Counted from the stretch's first letter, positions 33,357-42,405 are shown. The stretch: DNA of 64,000 nucleotides from Planococcus wigleyi (GCF_014836985.1 NZ_JACSPU010000003.1:464456-528455), one strand, 5' to 3'. Made by a program: numbers and translations. The notes: generated by a model from the sequence alone, not told the origin.

Positions 33357-33395
33357 AACGTAAAACAATCTGAAATAAATAGTTGGAGGGATAAA

Positions 33396-34253
33396 ATGGA
33401 GAAAAATAAACCTGAAAATATACCCGCGCAGGAACAGGAACGGCAACCGGGATTTGAATCGGAAATGGAGCCGAAACCTGATTTTAAAGGAAATTTGGCC
33501 GGACAGGCACAGCGGCTGCCGAATAAGACAGCTTTAATAACCGGTGGCGATAGCGGAATCGGCCGTTCAATTGCGCTTGCTTTCGCTAAAGAAGGAGCAG
33601 ATGTGGCAATTGCTTATCTGGATGAACACGAGGATGCTGAAGAGACGAAGAAATTTGTCGAACAGGAAGGACGCCGTTGCCTGTTGATTTCAGGAGATTT
33701 GGGAGATGAATCCTTCTGCCAAGAAGCGGTCGGAAGAGTGGTCGATGAATTCGGAAAATTGGATATCCTGGTCAATAACGCAGCAGAACAGCATGTCCAG
33801 GAATCTTTGAAGGATATTACTGCCGAGCAGTTAGAGCGGACATTCCGCACCAATGTATTCAGTATGTTCCACCTGACAAAAGCCGCACTGGATCATCTGA
33901 AGGCTGGCGCATCCATTATCAATACGACATCCATTACAGCTTTTCGCGGAGAGCCGACGTTGATCGATTATTCCTCGACCAAAGGAGCCATCCTGGCTTT
34001 TACACGCGCGTTGTCAGGCTCACTTGTAAAAGAAGGAATCCGAGTCAATGCCGTAGCGCCGGGACCTATCTGGACCCCGCTGATTCCGGCATCTTTTGAT
34101 GCAGAAACGGTAGAAGGGTTTGGCAGCGACTCGCCGATGCAGCGCCCGGGACAACCGGACGAACTGGCGCCCGGCTATGTCTACCTGGCATCCGACGACT
34201 CCTCTTACGTAACTGGCCAGGTCCTGCACATAAACGGAGGATCACCTTACTAA
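33396..34253 (+). CDS. SDR oxidoreductase of the YdaD/YhdF general-stress type
   Basis: A 285-residue short-chain dehydrogenase with the long charged N-terminus typical of the YdaD group (EKNKPENIPAQEQERQPGFE). The cofactor site is TGGDSGIGRSIALAFAKEG, then NNAAEQH, the active-site STT-x-Tyr region with YSSTKGAILAF (Y-x3-K) and PGPIWTPLIP. NADP preference is not certain. In B. subtilis this subgroup belongs to the SigB general stress regulon, and a SigB-like promoter lies 40 bases upstream here. The ribosome site is TTGGAGGG. Confidence 0.9.
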   Translation: MEKNKPENIPAQEQERQPGFESEMEPKPDFKGNLAGQAQRLPNKTALITGGDSGIGRSIALAFAKEGADVAIAYLDEHEDAEETKKFVEQEGRRCLLISGDLGDESFCQEAVGRVVDEFGKLDILVNNAAEQHVQESLKDITAEQLERTFRTNVFSMFHLTKAALDHLKAGASIINTTSITAFRGEPTLIDYSSTKGAILAFTRALSGSLVKEGIRVNAVAPGPIWTPLIPASFDAETVEGFGSDSPMQRPGQPDELAPGYVYLASDDSSYVTGQVLHINGGSPY

Positions 34254-34255
34254 GG

Positions 34256-34378
34256 AAAAGCGGAAGCTGCCGCACAGCTCCGACAGGCGTAAGACGATCT
34301 GGCGAAGCGGCGTACTTTGCCGCATAGCCAGAGTGGCTTACGACCCGAGGAGCTGGCAGCTGGAGTCTGGACAATGAA
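34256..34378. repeat. Palindromic dispersed repeat element, copy 1
   Basis: A long imperfect hairpin: GGAAGCTGCC, ACAGCTCC and GGCGTAAGACGATCTGGC on the left against GCCAGAGTGGCTTACGACC, GGAGCT and GGCAGCT on the right. Its opening AAAAGCGGAAGCTGCCGCAC recurs at 34380. Elements beginning AAAAGCGGAAGC are familiar as dispersed non-coding repeats in Bacillales. Confidence 0.65.
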
Positions 34379-34379
34379 G

Positions 34380-34408
34380 AAAAGCGGAAGCTGCCGCACA
34401 GCTCCGCC
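34380..34408. repeat. Truncated copy of the same repeat
   Basis: The first 27 bases match 34256-34282 almost exactly; the rest of the element is missing. Confidence 0.65.
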
Positions 34409-34426
34409 CACTATAAGCACCGTATA

Positions 34427-34468
34427 AAAAAATAGGTCTGCATCTTCTCAGATGCAGACCTATTTTTA
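34427..34468 (+). terminator. Terminator after the SDR gene and repeat block
   Basis: AAATAGGTCTGCATCT, four-base loop, AGATGCAGACCTATTTTT. Confidence 0.85.
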
Positions 34469-34530
34469 TGCGCTTCTTTTTAGAATCTATCAAAACCGAA
34501 AATATATATTATTAAATACCTATGATTATT

Positions 34531-34556
34531 GTCTAGAACACCTCTTTTGTGGGTAG
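34531..34556 (+). promoter_or_regulatory. Weak SigB-like promoter of the DUF5658 gene
   Basis: GTCTAG, 14-base spacer, GGGTAG. Four of six and five of six positions match, with normal spacing. It ends 48 bases before the ATG. Confidence 0.35.
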
Positions 34557-34603
34557 CCCATTACTAAGGATACACAGCCGGTTAAAAAGGGGAGGTGTCG
34601 AGT

Positions 34604-34924
34604 ATGGGGACGGAAGAGCGGAGTACGCCGTTGAAAAAGCATATTTGGAGTTTGGTGATTTTGAATTTCCTTGATGGCTTTTTGACGTATATGGGCCTTT
34701 CTTTTGGCGCCATTACAGAGGCCAACCCACTGCTGGCTTCCTTTTCTCCACTGGCTCTCCTGGTGACTAAATTCCTGTTGTCCCTGTGCCTATTCGGCTT
34801 TCTGTATACACCGTTTGTCCGCATACAATCCCGCAACTGGCGCTACACCCTCATTTTAGTCAATACACTTTACTCCCTCATACTCCTTCTTCATTTATTC
34901 TGGCTATTGATTTTATTTACCTGA
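34604..34924 (+). CDS. DUF5658-type membrane protein
   Basis: A 106-residue protein with three membrane segments. The signature LNFLDGFLTYMGLSFGAITEANPLL (quoted in part: LDGFLTYMGL and TEANPLL) is the DUF5658 pattern. Further helices are LALLVTKFLLSLCLFGF and LVNTLYSLILLLHLFWLLIL. ATG 34604 is eight bases after GGAGG; an in-frame GTG at 34595 overlaps that site. Function unknown. Confidence 0.78.
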   Translation: MGTEERSTPLKKHIWSLVILNFLDGFLTYMGLSFGAITEANPLLASFSPLALLVTKFLLSLCLFGFLYTPFVRIQSRNWRYTLILVNTLYSLILLLHLFWLLILFT

Positions 34925-34951
34925 CAGATCAGATCCGCTAGCTATTGAACA

Positions 34952-34983
34952 TAAAAAAAGGCGTCGCGGAAAGCGACGCCTCA
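34952..34983. terminator. Terminator hairpin, copy 1
   Basis: GGCGTCGC, loop GGAAA, GCGACGCC with flanking A. On the plus strand no T-tract follows, on the minus strand TTTTTTT does. The identical hairpin recurs at 35425. Confidence 0.6.
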
Positions 34984-35040
34984 GACTGAAGACAAAGTCT
35001 TTACAAAATGAATAGTGGTGCATACCCCCCAACCGGTCCG

Positions 35041-35136
35041 GCCACTTCGCGTTCCGTGGGCTCAGCTTCAGTCTCCTCGTCACTGCGTTCCTGCGGGGTC
35101 TTCAGCTTCCGCTGTCCCACAGGAGTCTCGGTGGCC
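35041..35136. repeat. GC-rich dispersed repeat, copy A
   Basis: Shares with the complement of copy B the blocks CCTCCTCGTC-like, CTCCTGCGGGGTCT-like and CAGGAG. Such blocks form the common Bacillales/Planococcus intergenic repeat. Confidence 0.55.
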
Positions 35137-35240
35137 AGCCCGATCGGGGACGTGCAGCTCCAATCAAAGAAAAGGGCTTGCTAGTCAGGATCCGCAAACC
35201 ATCGTCTCAATAAACTTGATAACTCCTTCATACAAAGATC

Positions 35241-35360
35241 CGTAGCGCAAGGCGGCGTCTCCTGCGGAAGAACGGAGTGATGAGACCCCGCAGGAGCTTG
35301 CGACGAGGAGGCTCAGCGCTTCGTCCGCGGAAAGCGTCCGTCTGGAGCGCAGGATCCGGC
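35241..35360. repeat. GC-rich dispersed repeat, copy B (inverted)
   Basis: Reverse orientation relative to copy A. Blocks such as AGACCCCGCAGGAG, GACGAGGAGGCTCAGCGC and GCGGAAAGCGTCCGTCTGGA are visible. The two copies could form one large cruciform. Confidence 0.55.
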
Positions 35361-35424
35361 ATAACGATGCCCGTTCGGCTATTCATTCTAGAAATAACAT
35401 AAATATTCTTTTGTCTACAAGCTC

Positions 35425-35450
35425 AGGCGTCGCGGAAAGCGACGCCTTTT
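35425..35450 (+). terminator. Terminator hairpin, copy 2
   Basis: Same stem and GGAAA loop as the copy at 34959, here followed by TTTTCTTT. Confidence 0.65.
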
Positions 35451-35481
35451 CTTTATTGTGGTAAATAAAGCGGCTGTCCAT

Positions 35482-36663
35482 TTAAACAGGGGCGCCGGCT
35501 TTTTCGGTCGTGCGCAAAGTTTTATTGGAAGCTTTGTAGAGAACAATCAAGAGAATGCTGGCCAGGGCGAGAGCTGCAGACAGATAATAGATACTGCCAG
35601 CTTGGATGGTCAAGAGCCAGGTGAAGGACAACGGGCCGATGATGCGGCCGAGATTGTCCATGGAATACGTCATGCCTGCAGCTGTGCCGTATTTGCCGCC
35701 CGATTCTTTTGACGTCAACGATACTAATGCTGTCCGTGCCAACGCATTTCCAGCCGTAAAGATACTGAGTGCAACACCGGCAAAGACCAGGCTGCTGGTA
35801 AAGGGAAGAATCACCAATCCAAGAGCGGTGACGACTTGTGCGCCGATGATCCATTTCGTTTCGGTGCCGTCTTTAATGCGGCGAACGACACCGCCTTGGA
35901 TGGCAGCATCCACAAATCCGCTGGCCATAAACAAATAACCAAGTTGAAGCGGCGTGATTTCAATTTGATCGATTTGAAATAATTGAAAAGTCGATTCCAA
36001 TCCCGCGAGCAGAAACGTCACCATGAAAGAAAACAGGAACAGATAACGGATGCGGAATTGCCAAAGCGTACTGGAGCCTTTGGGCAAAAGGGCACGCTTC
36101 ACCGCTTCACCTTTGCGGACCGGTTCTTTTAAAACCAGGCTCGCATAACCCATCAGCAATAAGATCAGAACTGCGGAAGCCGTAAATGGCAAGGACAGCG
36201 ACACGGCTCCCAGCAGACCGCCGATTGCAGGTCCGAAAATAAAGCCGAGGCCAATGGACATGCCAAGCAGGCCCATGTATTTATTGCGCTCTTCATTTGT
36301 TGTGATATCTGCTACATAACCGGTAACAGCTGTATACAGTGCGCCAGAGAACAGACCGCCGACAATTCGTGAAGCATAAAGCAGCACGAGGTTATCAAGA
36401 AAAAGCGAAAACAGGAAGAAGCTCAAGCTGAATCCGGCCAAGCCTAGAAGAATCAGTTTCTTGCGGCCGGTTTTATCAGATAGCTTGCCCCAAAGCGGCG
36501 CTGTGAAAAAGGAAGACAACGCATAAATAGTGATCAAGCCACCAACGTGAATTTCCGAGTATCCTTGCTGGACGATGACTTCGGGTAAAATAGGTATGAT
36601 AATGCCGAATCCCAGGTAAACGAAAAACTGGACAGACATCAGAAGTAGAATAGTTTTTTTCAT
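35482..36663 (-). CDS. MFS multidrug-type transporter
   Basis: A 393-residue, 12-helix MFS protein of the TetA/NorA-like drug:proton antiporter class. Typical features: FFVYLGFGIIIPILPEVI (helix 1), GKLSDKTGRKKLILLGLAG (loop 2-3 motif A, quoted in part) and GALYTAVTGYVADITT (motif C region). ATG 36663 is chosen as the family-typical start (MKKTILLLMSVQFF); AGGA is 11 bases upstream. A TTG 24 bases further is possible. Drug range is not predictable. Confidence 0.88.
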   Translation of the reverse strand: MKKTILLLMSVQFFVYLGFGIIIPILPEVIVQQGYSEIHVGGLITIYALSSFFTAPLWGKLSDKTGRKKLILLGLAGFSLSFFLFSLFLDNLVLLYASRIVGGLFSGALYTAVTGYVADITTNEERNKYMGLLGMSIGLGFIFGPAIGGLLGAVSLSLPFTASAVLILLLMGYASLVLKEPVRKGEAVKRALLPKGSSTLWQFRIRYLFLFSFMVTFLLAGLESTFQLFQIDQIEITPLQLGYLFMASGFVDAAIQGGVVRRIKDGTETKWIIGAQVVTALGLVILPFTSSLVFAGVALSIFTAGNALARTALVSLTSKESGGKYGTAAGMTYSMDNLGRIIGPLSFTWLLTIQAGSIYYLSAALALASILLIVLYKASNKTLRTTEKAGAPV

Positions 36664-36739
36664 AATAAGGAATTCCTGCTTTCTCAAAAGAATATGCCCT
36701 CATTTTACCCTTGTTTCAACGTTAGGACAATGACATAAA

Positions 36740-36769
36740 AAAGAGGCCCATTTCTGGGCCTCTTAGCGC
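36740..36769 (-). terminator. Terminator of copA
   Basis: On the minus strand AAGAGGCCCA, four-base loop, TGGGCCTCTT, followed by TTTT. Confidence 0.88.
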
Positions 36770-36776
36770 TTCATCA

Positions 36777-39164
36777 TTATTTATTCAATTTTACCCGCTG
36801 GAGGCGCAAAGCATTCATGACAACCGATACGGAACTGAACGCCATCGCTGCACCAGCAAGCCATGGAGCCAGAAAACCGGCTGCGGCAATCGGGATGCCG
36901 ATGGTGTTGTAAGCAAGGGCCCAGAATAGGTTCTGTTTAATATTCCGGACGGTCAACCGGCTCATCTGTACCGCATCGACCACTCTCAATAAATCGCCCT
37001 GCATCAAAGTAATATCAGCAGCTTCCATGGCGATGGCTGTTCCTGTGCCCATCGCCATGCCGACATCAGCGCTTGCTAACGCAGGAGCATCATTCAATCC
37101 ATCGCCTGCCATGGCGACGCGGCGGCCTTGGCCTTGGAGTTTCAAAACGACATCCGCTTTTTCGGCAGGCAGGACGCCGGCAAATACTTCATCGATTCCG
37201 ACTTGTTTGGCGATGGCTAAAGCTGTCCGTTCTTGGTCTCCAGTAAGCATGACCACGTGAAGTCCCATGTTCTTCATTTCCTGAATCGCTTGCTTCGCTG
37301 TTTCCTTGATGGTGTCAGCAACGGCGATCAAGCCGGCATACTGTCCATCAACTGCCATGAACATAACGGTTTTGCCATCCCGTTCCATCGCTTCAGCTTT
37401 GGTTTCATCTACTGCATGCCCGTCCATCAAACGGCGATTGCCCATGACCACTTCATGGCCACTAACCACAGCACGGATGCCGTGTCCGGGCACCGCTTTG
37501 AAAGAATCGACATTCAAGTTAGCTTCGCCAAATTCGGAAATAGCTTGAGCTACAGGGTGTTCAGATTGGCTTTCGGCACTGGCTGCCAGGTTTTTTAAGT
37601 TTTCCAGATCAAATCCATCTGCTGGGATAAAGTCCGTTACCACTGGACGGCCATTGGTGATGGTGCCTGTTTTATCCAAGACAATGGTATCGATATGCTT
37701 CGTATTTTCCAGGGATTCGGCTGTTTTAAACAAAACGCCTTGTTCAGCAGCTCGTCCGGATCCCGCCATGATTGAAGTTGGTGTTGCCAAACCAAGTGCG
37801 CAAGGGCAGGCGATGACCAGCACTGCAATGGTGCTTTCAAGGGCAGCCGCAAAATTGCCGGGTGCAACTAGGAAATACCAAACCATGAACGTGATAATGG
37901 CAATTCCCACAACAATCGGAACGAAGATGCTGGAAATCTGATCAGCGAGCCGTTGGATTGGTGCTTTGGAACCTTGCGCCTGTTCGACGACGCGGATGAT
38001 GTTTGACAAGACGGTATCTTTTCCAATTTTATCGGCACGTACACGCAAAGAACCATTGGAATTAACGGTGGCCGCAAAGACGGCATCGCCTTGTTCCTTA
38101 TCGACCGGCAAGCTTTCACCGGTCAACATGGATTCATCAACAGCTGAGTTGCCGGAAAGGACGGCGGCATCAACCGGGATGGATGCACCCGGTTTAATCA
38201 GCAGGATGTCTCCAGTTTTAACTTCGGAAATCGGCAAACTGATGAAATCATCGCCGCGTTCAACTAATGCATGCTGCGGCTGCAGCTTCATCAGCTTTTT
38301 AATGGCATCGGAAGAACGTCCTTTAGCTCTTGCTTCAAAAACTTTTCCTAAAATGATCAACGTGATCAGGACAGCGCTGGTTTCGAAGTACAATCCCATA
38401 TTATGGCCCATATTCCAATTGGCTAAAACCAGGTAGACGCTATAGAAGTAAGCAGCGGATGTTCCGAGTGCGACCAGGACATCCATATTTGCTGATTTGT
38501 TTTTTAGAGCAAAATACGCACCTTTATAGAAAGAAGCGCCTATCCAAAATTGGACTGGTGTAGCCAACGCCCACTGCACGAGTGGATTCATGAGGATATC
38601 CGGTACATACATCCAGGATGTAAAAGAGAAATGGCTGAACATGGTCCACAGCAATGGAAAGGAGAGGGCAGCTGAAATCCAGAACAAACGGGTTTTCTTT
38701 TTTATTTCCTGTTGTTTATGGTCCGTTGCTTCATCGCTTTCCTGATTAAGGACTGCGTCATAGCCGAGCGATTGGATCCGCTTAACAAAATCTTCTGGAG
38801 TGACGGTGCCGGGATTATACAAAACATGACCGGTTTCCATTGCCAAGTTAACGTTGGCCAGTTGAACGCCCTCCATTTTATTCAATACTTTTTCAATGCG
38901 GGCAGAACAATTGGCGCACGTCATGCCTTGGATTGAAAAATCGATTTCTTCCTGTTGGACACCATAGCCCAATTGCTCCACTTTCTTCTGCATATCGGTC
39001 ATCGAGGCCTGTTCATCATCGTAGACTACAGATGCTTTTTCGGTAGCAAAATTGACGCTGGCTGCTGAAACGCCGGGTAATTTTTGGAGGCCTTTCTCTA
39101 CGCGGTTGGCGCAGGCAGCACAGGTCATACCGGTAATGGCCACTTCCGTTTGTTTAGTACTCAT
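36777..39164 (-). CDS. copA: Copper-exporting P1B-type ATPase CopA
   Basis: A 795-residue Cu(I) efflux ATPase. Two N-terminal heavy-metal domains carry CAAC and CANC. Then come the actuator TGES, the CPC translocation motif in [22 protein letters not shown] with the phosphorylated Asp, SEHPVAQAI, and [16 protein letters not shown]. Asn-Tyr and Met-Ser motifs of copper pumps appear late ([13 protein letters not shown] and [15 protein letters not shown]). It is preceded by its own CsoR-like operator and separated from copZ by a terminator, so it can be read independently. ATG 39164 after AAAGGTGGG is used. Confidence 0.95.
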   Translation of the reverse strand: MSTKQTEVAITGMTCAACANRVEKGLQKLPGVSAASVNFATEKASVVYDDEQASMTDMQKKVEQLGYGVQQEEIDFSIQGMTCANCSARIEKVLNKMEGVQLANVNLAMETGHVLYNPGTVTPEDFVKRIQSLGYDAVLNQESDEATDHKQQEIKKKTRLFWISAALSFPLLWTMFSHFSFTSWMYVPDILMNPLVQWALATPVQFWIGASFYKGAYFALKNKSANMDVLVALGTSAAYFYSVYLVLANWNMGHNMGLYFETSAVLITLIILGKVFEARAKGRSSDAIKKLMKLQPQHALVERGDDFISLPISEVKTGDILLIKPGASIPVDAAVLSGNSAVDESMLTGESLPVDKEQGDAVFAATVNSNGSLRVRADKIGKDTVLSNIIRVVEQAQGSKAPIQRLADQISSIFVPIVVGIAIITFMVWYFLVAPGNFAAALESTIAVLVIACPCALGLATPTSIMAGSGRAAEQGVLFKTAESLENTKHIDTIVLDKTGTITNGRPVVTDFIPADGFDLENLKNLAASAESQSEHPVAQAISEFGEANLNVDSFKAVPGHGIRAVVSGHEVVMGNRRLMDGHAVDETKAEAMERDGKTVMFMAVDGQYAGLIAVADTIKETAKQAIQEMKNMGLHVVMLTGDQERTALAIAKQVGIDEVFAGVLPAEKADVVLKLQGQGRRVAMAGDGLNDAPALASADVGMAMGTGTAIAMEAADITLMQGDLLRVVDAVQMSRLTVRNIKQNLFWALAYNTIGIPIAAAGFLAPWLAGAAMAFSSVSVVMNALRLQRVKLNK

Positions 39165-39190
39165 CACAATCCCACCTTTTCCATCGGCAT

Positions 39191-39207
39191 ATACCTAATG
39201 GGGGTAT
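39191..39207. promoter_or_regulatory. CsoR-like operator upstream of copA
   Basis: ATACCTAATGGGGGTAT, the TACC..GGGGTA type bound by CsoR. A sister site of the same length lies before csoR at 39839-39855. Confidence 0.75.
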
Positions 39208-39216
39208 ATTATTTTC

Positions 39217-39247
39217 AAAAAAATAACCGCGTTTCCGCAGTTATTCA
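39217..39247 (-). terminator. Terminator between copZ and copA
   Basis: On the minus strand AATAACTGCG, loop GAAA, CGCGGTTATT, then TTTTTTG. It overlaps the copZ stop. Confidence 0.75.
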
Positions 39248-39462
39248 CTTAAAGTAGCTACATCGTATCCTTGATCTTCGATTGCTTCTGCAATTTGGCT
39301 AACTTCCACTGCGGAAGCGTCATAAGCGATATCTACTGAACCATTTTCCAAAGAAACTTCTACTTTATCGATTCCTGGCAATGCCATCACGCTGTCTTTT
39401 ACTGAGCTGACACAATGTTGGCATGACATGCCGCTGACTTGCAAGTTGATTTGTTCTTTCAA
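39241..39462 (-). CDS. copZ: Copper chaperone CopZ
   Basis: A 73-residue heavy-metal-associated domain protein with the GMSCQHCVSSV Cu(I) site (C14, C17). It delivers copper to CopA and to the sensor. It starts 16 bases after csoR on the same strand with AGGAGG. A hairpin terminator follows, so csoR-copZ is one unit and copA has its own operator. Confidence 0.95.
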   Translation of the reverse strand: MKEQINLQVSGMSCQHCVSSVKDSVMALPGIDKVEVSLENGSVDIAYDASAVEVSQIAEAIEDQGYDVATLSE

Positions 39463-39478
39463 AGTGAATTCCTCCTTG

Positions 39479-39802
39479 TTATTTACGCATCATTTTTTGA
39501 ATCGTGACTAACAGTTCGTCCAAAACTTCTTCTTCGCCATTTTCAAGGCGATCTTTGACACAGCCTTTTAGATGGCCTTCAAGCAGCACTTTCGTGACAC
39601 TGTTCAATGCTGACTGAGTAGCCGCGAGCTGCGTGATGATATCATCACAATAAACATCTTTATCTATCATACCTTTTATGCCCCGGATCTGGCCTTCCAC
39701 ACGATTGAGCCGAGTGGTCAAATCGCGTTTCACAGAAGGAGGATGATGGCTTTTTCGGCAAGATGCATCGAGTGCAATGGTTTCTTCGATCAATTCGCTC
39801 AT
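39479..39802 (-). CDS. csoR: Copper-sensing repressor CsoR
   Basis: A 107-residue CsoR-family all-helical repressor. The Cu(I) ligands are visible as C in DVYCDD, H in EGHLKG and C in KGCVKD (the C-H-C set). The conserved TRLNRVEGQIRGIKGMID is present. It binds TACC..GGGGTA sites and lets go when copper binds. Such sites lie in its own promoter and before copA. GGGAGGAT precedes the ATG. Confidence 0.95.
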   Translation of the reverse strand: MSELIEETIALDASCRKSHHPPSVKRDLTTRLNRVEGQIRGIKGMIDKDVYCDDIITQLAATQSALNSVTKVLLEGHLKGCVKDRLENGEEEVLDELLVTIQKMMRK

Positions 39803-39835
39803 CTGAAGATCCTCCCATACTTAATTTCTAATTCG

Positions 39836-39864
39836 ATTATACCTCACAGGGGTATGTGAATCAA
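39836..39864 (-). promoter_or_regulatory. SigA promoter of csoR-copZ
   Basis: On the minus strand TTGATT, 17-base spacer, TATAAT. The CsoR-like operator fills the spacer and touches the -10. Confidence 0.8.
39839..39855. promoter_or_regulatory. CsoR-like operator in the csoR promoter
   Basis: ATACCTCACAGGGGTAT, same arms as the site before copA. Placement between -35 and -10 implies autorepression. Confidence 0.78.
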
Positions 39865-39904
39865 GAGATTTACACATCCTTATTATTTGTCATCAAAATG
39901 ATAA

Positions 39905-39929
39905 GTTTAAAATCCTGAAATGATGGTAT
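39905..39929 (+). promoter_or_regulatory. SigB-like promoter of the 46-residue gene
   Basis: GTTTAA, 13-base spacer, TGGTAT. The -10 is the same variant seen before rsbV. Confidence 0.6.
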
Positions 39930-40035
39930 TATATGCATAGACACAGAAAAGTCAATAATAATACTTCTGCCTGTGAAACATGGCAGTTTGAAATACGTCT
40001 TTATAAGTACTAGAAATGACAAAGAGGTGATATGG

Positions 40036-40176
40036 ATGGCGAAAAATGTAGATGTTCGCAGCATTGTTTCAAATTTATCGAAACTGGGAATCCAAGCAAA
40101 AATCACAAAATCTCGCGTGGAATTAATAAAAGCGATTGCCTTGCCTCAACCGATTCAAGCGCAGTCTCAACAATAA
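40036..40176 (+). CDS. 46-residue hypothetical protein
   Basis: A short basic protein (MAKNVDVRSIVSNLSKLGIQ at the start, then KITKSRVELIKAIALPQP and a Gln-rich end). ATG 40036 follows AAAGAGGTGA. It has a SigB-like promoter about 105 bases upstream and a strong terminator directly after the stop. I do not recognise a family. It may be a small stress protein. Confidence 0.7.
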   Translation: MAKNVDVRSIVSNLSKLGIQAKITKSRVELIKAIALPQPIQAQSQQ

Positions 40177-40209
40177 TAAAACTCCGACGCACGGCGTCGG
40201 AGTTTTTTA
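40177..40209. terminator. Bidirectional terminator
   Basis: ACTCCGACGC, loop ACG, GCGTCGGAGT with T-tracts on both strands. Serves the 46-residue gene and the convergent rodA-like gene. Confidence 0.88.
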
Positions 40210-41388
40210 TTTTTTATTTTTATCGAACATATAGTTCTTATGATGGAACTTCATACTGAAGACAATTCCGAGCGCCAGCATATTCCCGATCAATGAACTG
40301 CCTCCGTAACTGATAAAAGGCAAAGGAATTCCTGTAATCGGCAAAAGCTGGATAGTCATTCCGATGTTTTGGAATACGTGGAACGTCACCATGGCGATGA
40401 TTCCTGCGCATACATAAGTGCTGAATGTATCTTTAAACTGCAAGGTGATTTTGGTCAAATGATAGATCAACATGAAGAACAGGATAATCACTGCGCTGGC
40501 TCCGATAAATCCGAAGTCTTCCGATATAACAGTAAAGATAAAGTCCGTATGGTTTTCTGGAACATAAACTTGGCGCCCTTGGTAGCCTTTGCCGAAGACT
40601 TCTCCTGAACCGATGGCATTCATCGCAGCAATCAGGTTATATCCACCGGATTCCGCATAGGAATAGGGATCAAGCCACGTATAAATTCGTTCGAACATAT
40701 AAGGTTTTAACCCAAAAGCATTGGACAGGAAGTCTTGTGCGTTGATGGTCATCCATAACAGTAATCCGCCGATGACCGCGACTCCTCCGAAACTTGGTAC
40801 AATGATCTTCCAGGAGATTCCTGAAACAACGACGATAGCCAATGTAATGGCAATAAACACGAGTGCAGTACCAAGGTCGGGCTGAAGCAGGATAAAACCG
40901 AGCGGAATCCCTACACAAAGAGCGATTTTTCCGAGTAAATAAAAGTCGGATTTGATGGTTTTCAGCAGGTTTTGCTCGTGATGGGAAGAAATCATTTTTG
41001 CCAATGCCAATATATAGAAGGTTTTCATGAACTCCGCTGGCTGGATATTGACGAATGGCGTATGGAACCATGCTTTGGCGCCGTTGACCGGTTCGGCGAT
41101 CTGACCGACACCGTCTGGCGATATCATCAACAGGATCAGCAGCAAGATGCCGAAGCCGTATAAATAATAAGCCATTTTCTTATATTGTTCAGGATCGAAA
41201 TACATTAAAACGCCAATCATGCCCACAGAAATAATGTAAAATAAAGCTTGTCGCGGAACAAAATTCGTTAAATATTGCCCTGAAGTCTGGGCAGAAGAAA
41301 TAGCCACTAAACTGACGATGAAGAAGAGGAATAAAATGAAAGCCAGCGACCAATCGATTCGGTCGGTGAAGCTTTTGTTAGTTTGCAT
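40207..41388 (-). CDS. rodA: FtsW/RodA/SpoVE-family protein, RodA-like
   Basis: A 393-residue, roughly ten-helix SEDS protein, the glycan polymerase of cell elongation or division. Diagnostic parts are VNGAKAWFHTPFVNIQPAEFMK, LLQPDLGTALVF, the ENHTDFIFTVISEDFGFIG motif and LPFISYGGSSL (each quoted in part). The length and start (DRIDWSLAFILFLFF) fit RodA better than FtsW. It should act with a class B PBP at the membrane. CAGGTGAAAAT precedes the ATG. Confidence 0.85.
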   Translation of the reverse strand: MQTNKSFTDRIDWSLAFILFLFFIVSLVAISSAQTSGQYLTNFVPRQALFYIISVGMIGVLMYFDPEQYKKMAYYLYGFGILLLILLMISPDGVGQIAEPVNGAKAWFHTPFVNIQPAEFMKTFYILALAKMISSHHEQNLLKTIKSDFYLLGKIALCVGIPLGFILLQPDLGTALVFIAITLAIVVVSGISWKIIVPSFGGVAVIGGLLLWMTINAQDFLSNAFGLKPYMFERIYTWLDPYSYAESGGYNLIAAMNAIGSGEVFGKGYQGRQVYVPENHTDFIFTVISEDFGFIGASAVIILFFMLIYHLTKITLQFKDTFSTYVCAGIIAMVTFHVFQNIGMTIQLLPITGIPLPFISYGGSSLIGNMLALGIVFSMKFHHKNYMFDKNKK

Positions 41389-41547
41389 GTATTTTCACCT
41401 GTACTTTTTATTATTATGAGTCGCACTATATTATAACGTATAAATCTGTAATATGCGCATGACAAAAGTAATGACGCAATTAGAGCAGAGATGTTTCATA
41501 TTTACTCATTTTGGACGTATAATAGAAAATGGAATGGAGGTGGGGAT

Positions 41548-42318
41548 ATGGTGAAGAAACCGCTGAACGCGGATGCTTACATACAGCATTTATATATTTA
41601 TTTGAACGAATCCGATCATTTTGCCTTATTCAGTGGACTTACCTTCGCCCATTTTTTGGACGCCATGAAATTGCCTAAAAACCTGTTATTGTTGAAGCAC
41701 CCGTATGAAGATGCCTCTTTCAACATGCATACCCATATGGAATTTGCTACGCAAGAAGAGTTTGGGCAGCTGCGGAAAGCACGTGCAAACAAAAAAAGCG
41801 AGTTCTGCTGGGTCGATTTTAAAAACGAAAAACAATTGAACTCCCTGACGCCTCAAGAACAAGCGGAATTGCTGTATATCGGCCATAAAAAAGAACCGGT
41901 TAAATCGCCGTTCTATGCCACGCTGCAAAATGAATTTGTCTATCTGTCCAGCGAAGAAGAAGAAACCACAAAAATATACTTCCGCAATTTAGAACGCCTG
42001 AATGAGCTTGTCGGAAATTATTTTACGTATTTGATTCGGCGCGAAGAAAACGGACAAAATTTTTGGCGCCGAAAATCAAAAGACCTGATTCCTGAATTGC
42101 CTACCGACATCCTGAAATCCTTGAAAAAGAATTACAGAGAAGGCGTACTCATTTCATTGGTGGACCCCGAAAAAACAAAAAATACAATCGAGTTGCATAT
42201 CCGGCCGGTCGAGGAGATTTCCTTTTTGGATGAATTCTGGTCCGACATCGAGGAATACACCAAACAAGGGATTTCGCGAAAAATCATTTATGACAGAAAA
42301 CAGAAAGTGTGGCAATGA
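41548..42318 (+). CDS. Hypothetical protein
   Basis: A 256-residue soluble protein of unknown function, starting MVKKPLNADAYIQHLY after GGAGGTGGGG. It has no signal peptide or membrane helix. Conspicuous stretches are MHTHMEFATQEEFGQLRKAR, FCWVDFKNEKQL, IGHKKEPVKSPFYATLQNEF (quoted in part), WRRKSKDLIPELPTDI and the end SRKIIYDRKQKVW. The high content of aromatic and charged residues suggests a nucleic-acid or protein partner. I recall no family and leave it open. Confidence 0.75.
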   Translation: MVKKPLNADAYIQHLYIYLNESDHFALFSGLTFAHFLDAMKLPKNLLLLKHPYEDASFNMHTHMEFATQEEFGQLRKARANKKSEFCWVDFKNEKQLNSLTPQEQAELLYIGHKKEPVKSPFYATLQNEFVYLSSEEEETTKIYFRNLERLNELVGNYFTYLIRREENGQNFWRRKSKDLIPELPTDILKSLKKNYREGVLISLVDPEKTKNTIELHIRPVEEISFLDEFWSDIEEYTKQGISRKIIYDRKQKVWQ

Positions 42319-42346
42319 TACCTGGAAACAGGTATTATTTTTTTGG
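42316..42346 (+). terminator. Terminator of the hypothetical gene
   Basis: ATACCTG, loop GAAA, CAGGTAT, followed by TATTTTTTT. Confidence 0.82.
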
Positions 42347-42405
42347 GCTGACAATAAGCCCGCGGTCAGAGAAAACGTAATCTGCAAATGAAAGAAGGCA
42401 ATTAG

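Larger units (their letters stand above)
34925..35481. other. Repeat-rich gene-free block
   Basis: These 557 bases contain no gene. They hold two identical terminator hairpins (34959-34981 and 35425-35447) and between them two inverted copies of a GC-rich repeat (35041-35136 and 35241-35360). The sequence between the repeats shows nothing I recognise. Confidence 0.7.

Noticed and set aside
42319..42405. Guanidine (ykkC) riboswitch before the SMR pair
   Set aside because: No ACGR-loop hairpins or ykkC-I core blocks. The region is mostly the terminator of the upstream gene.
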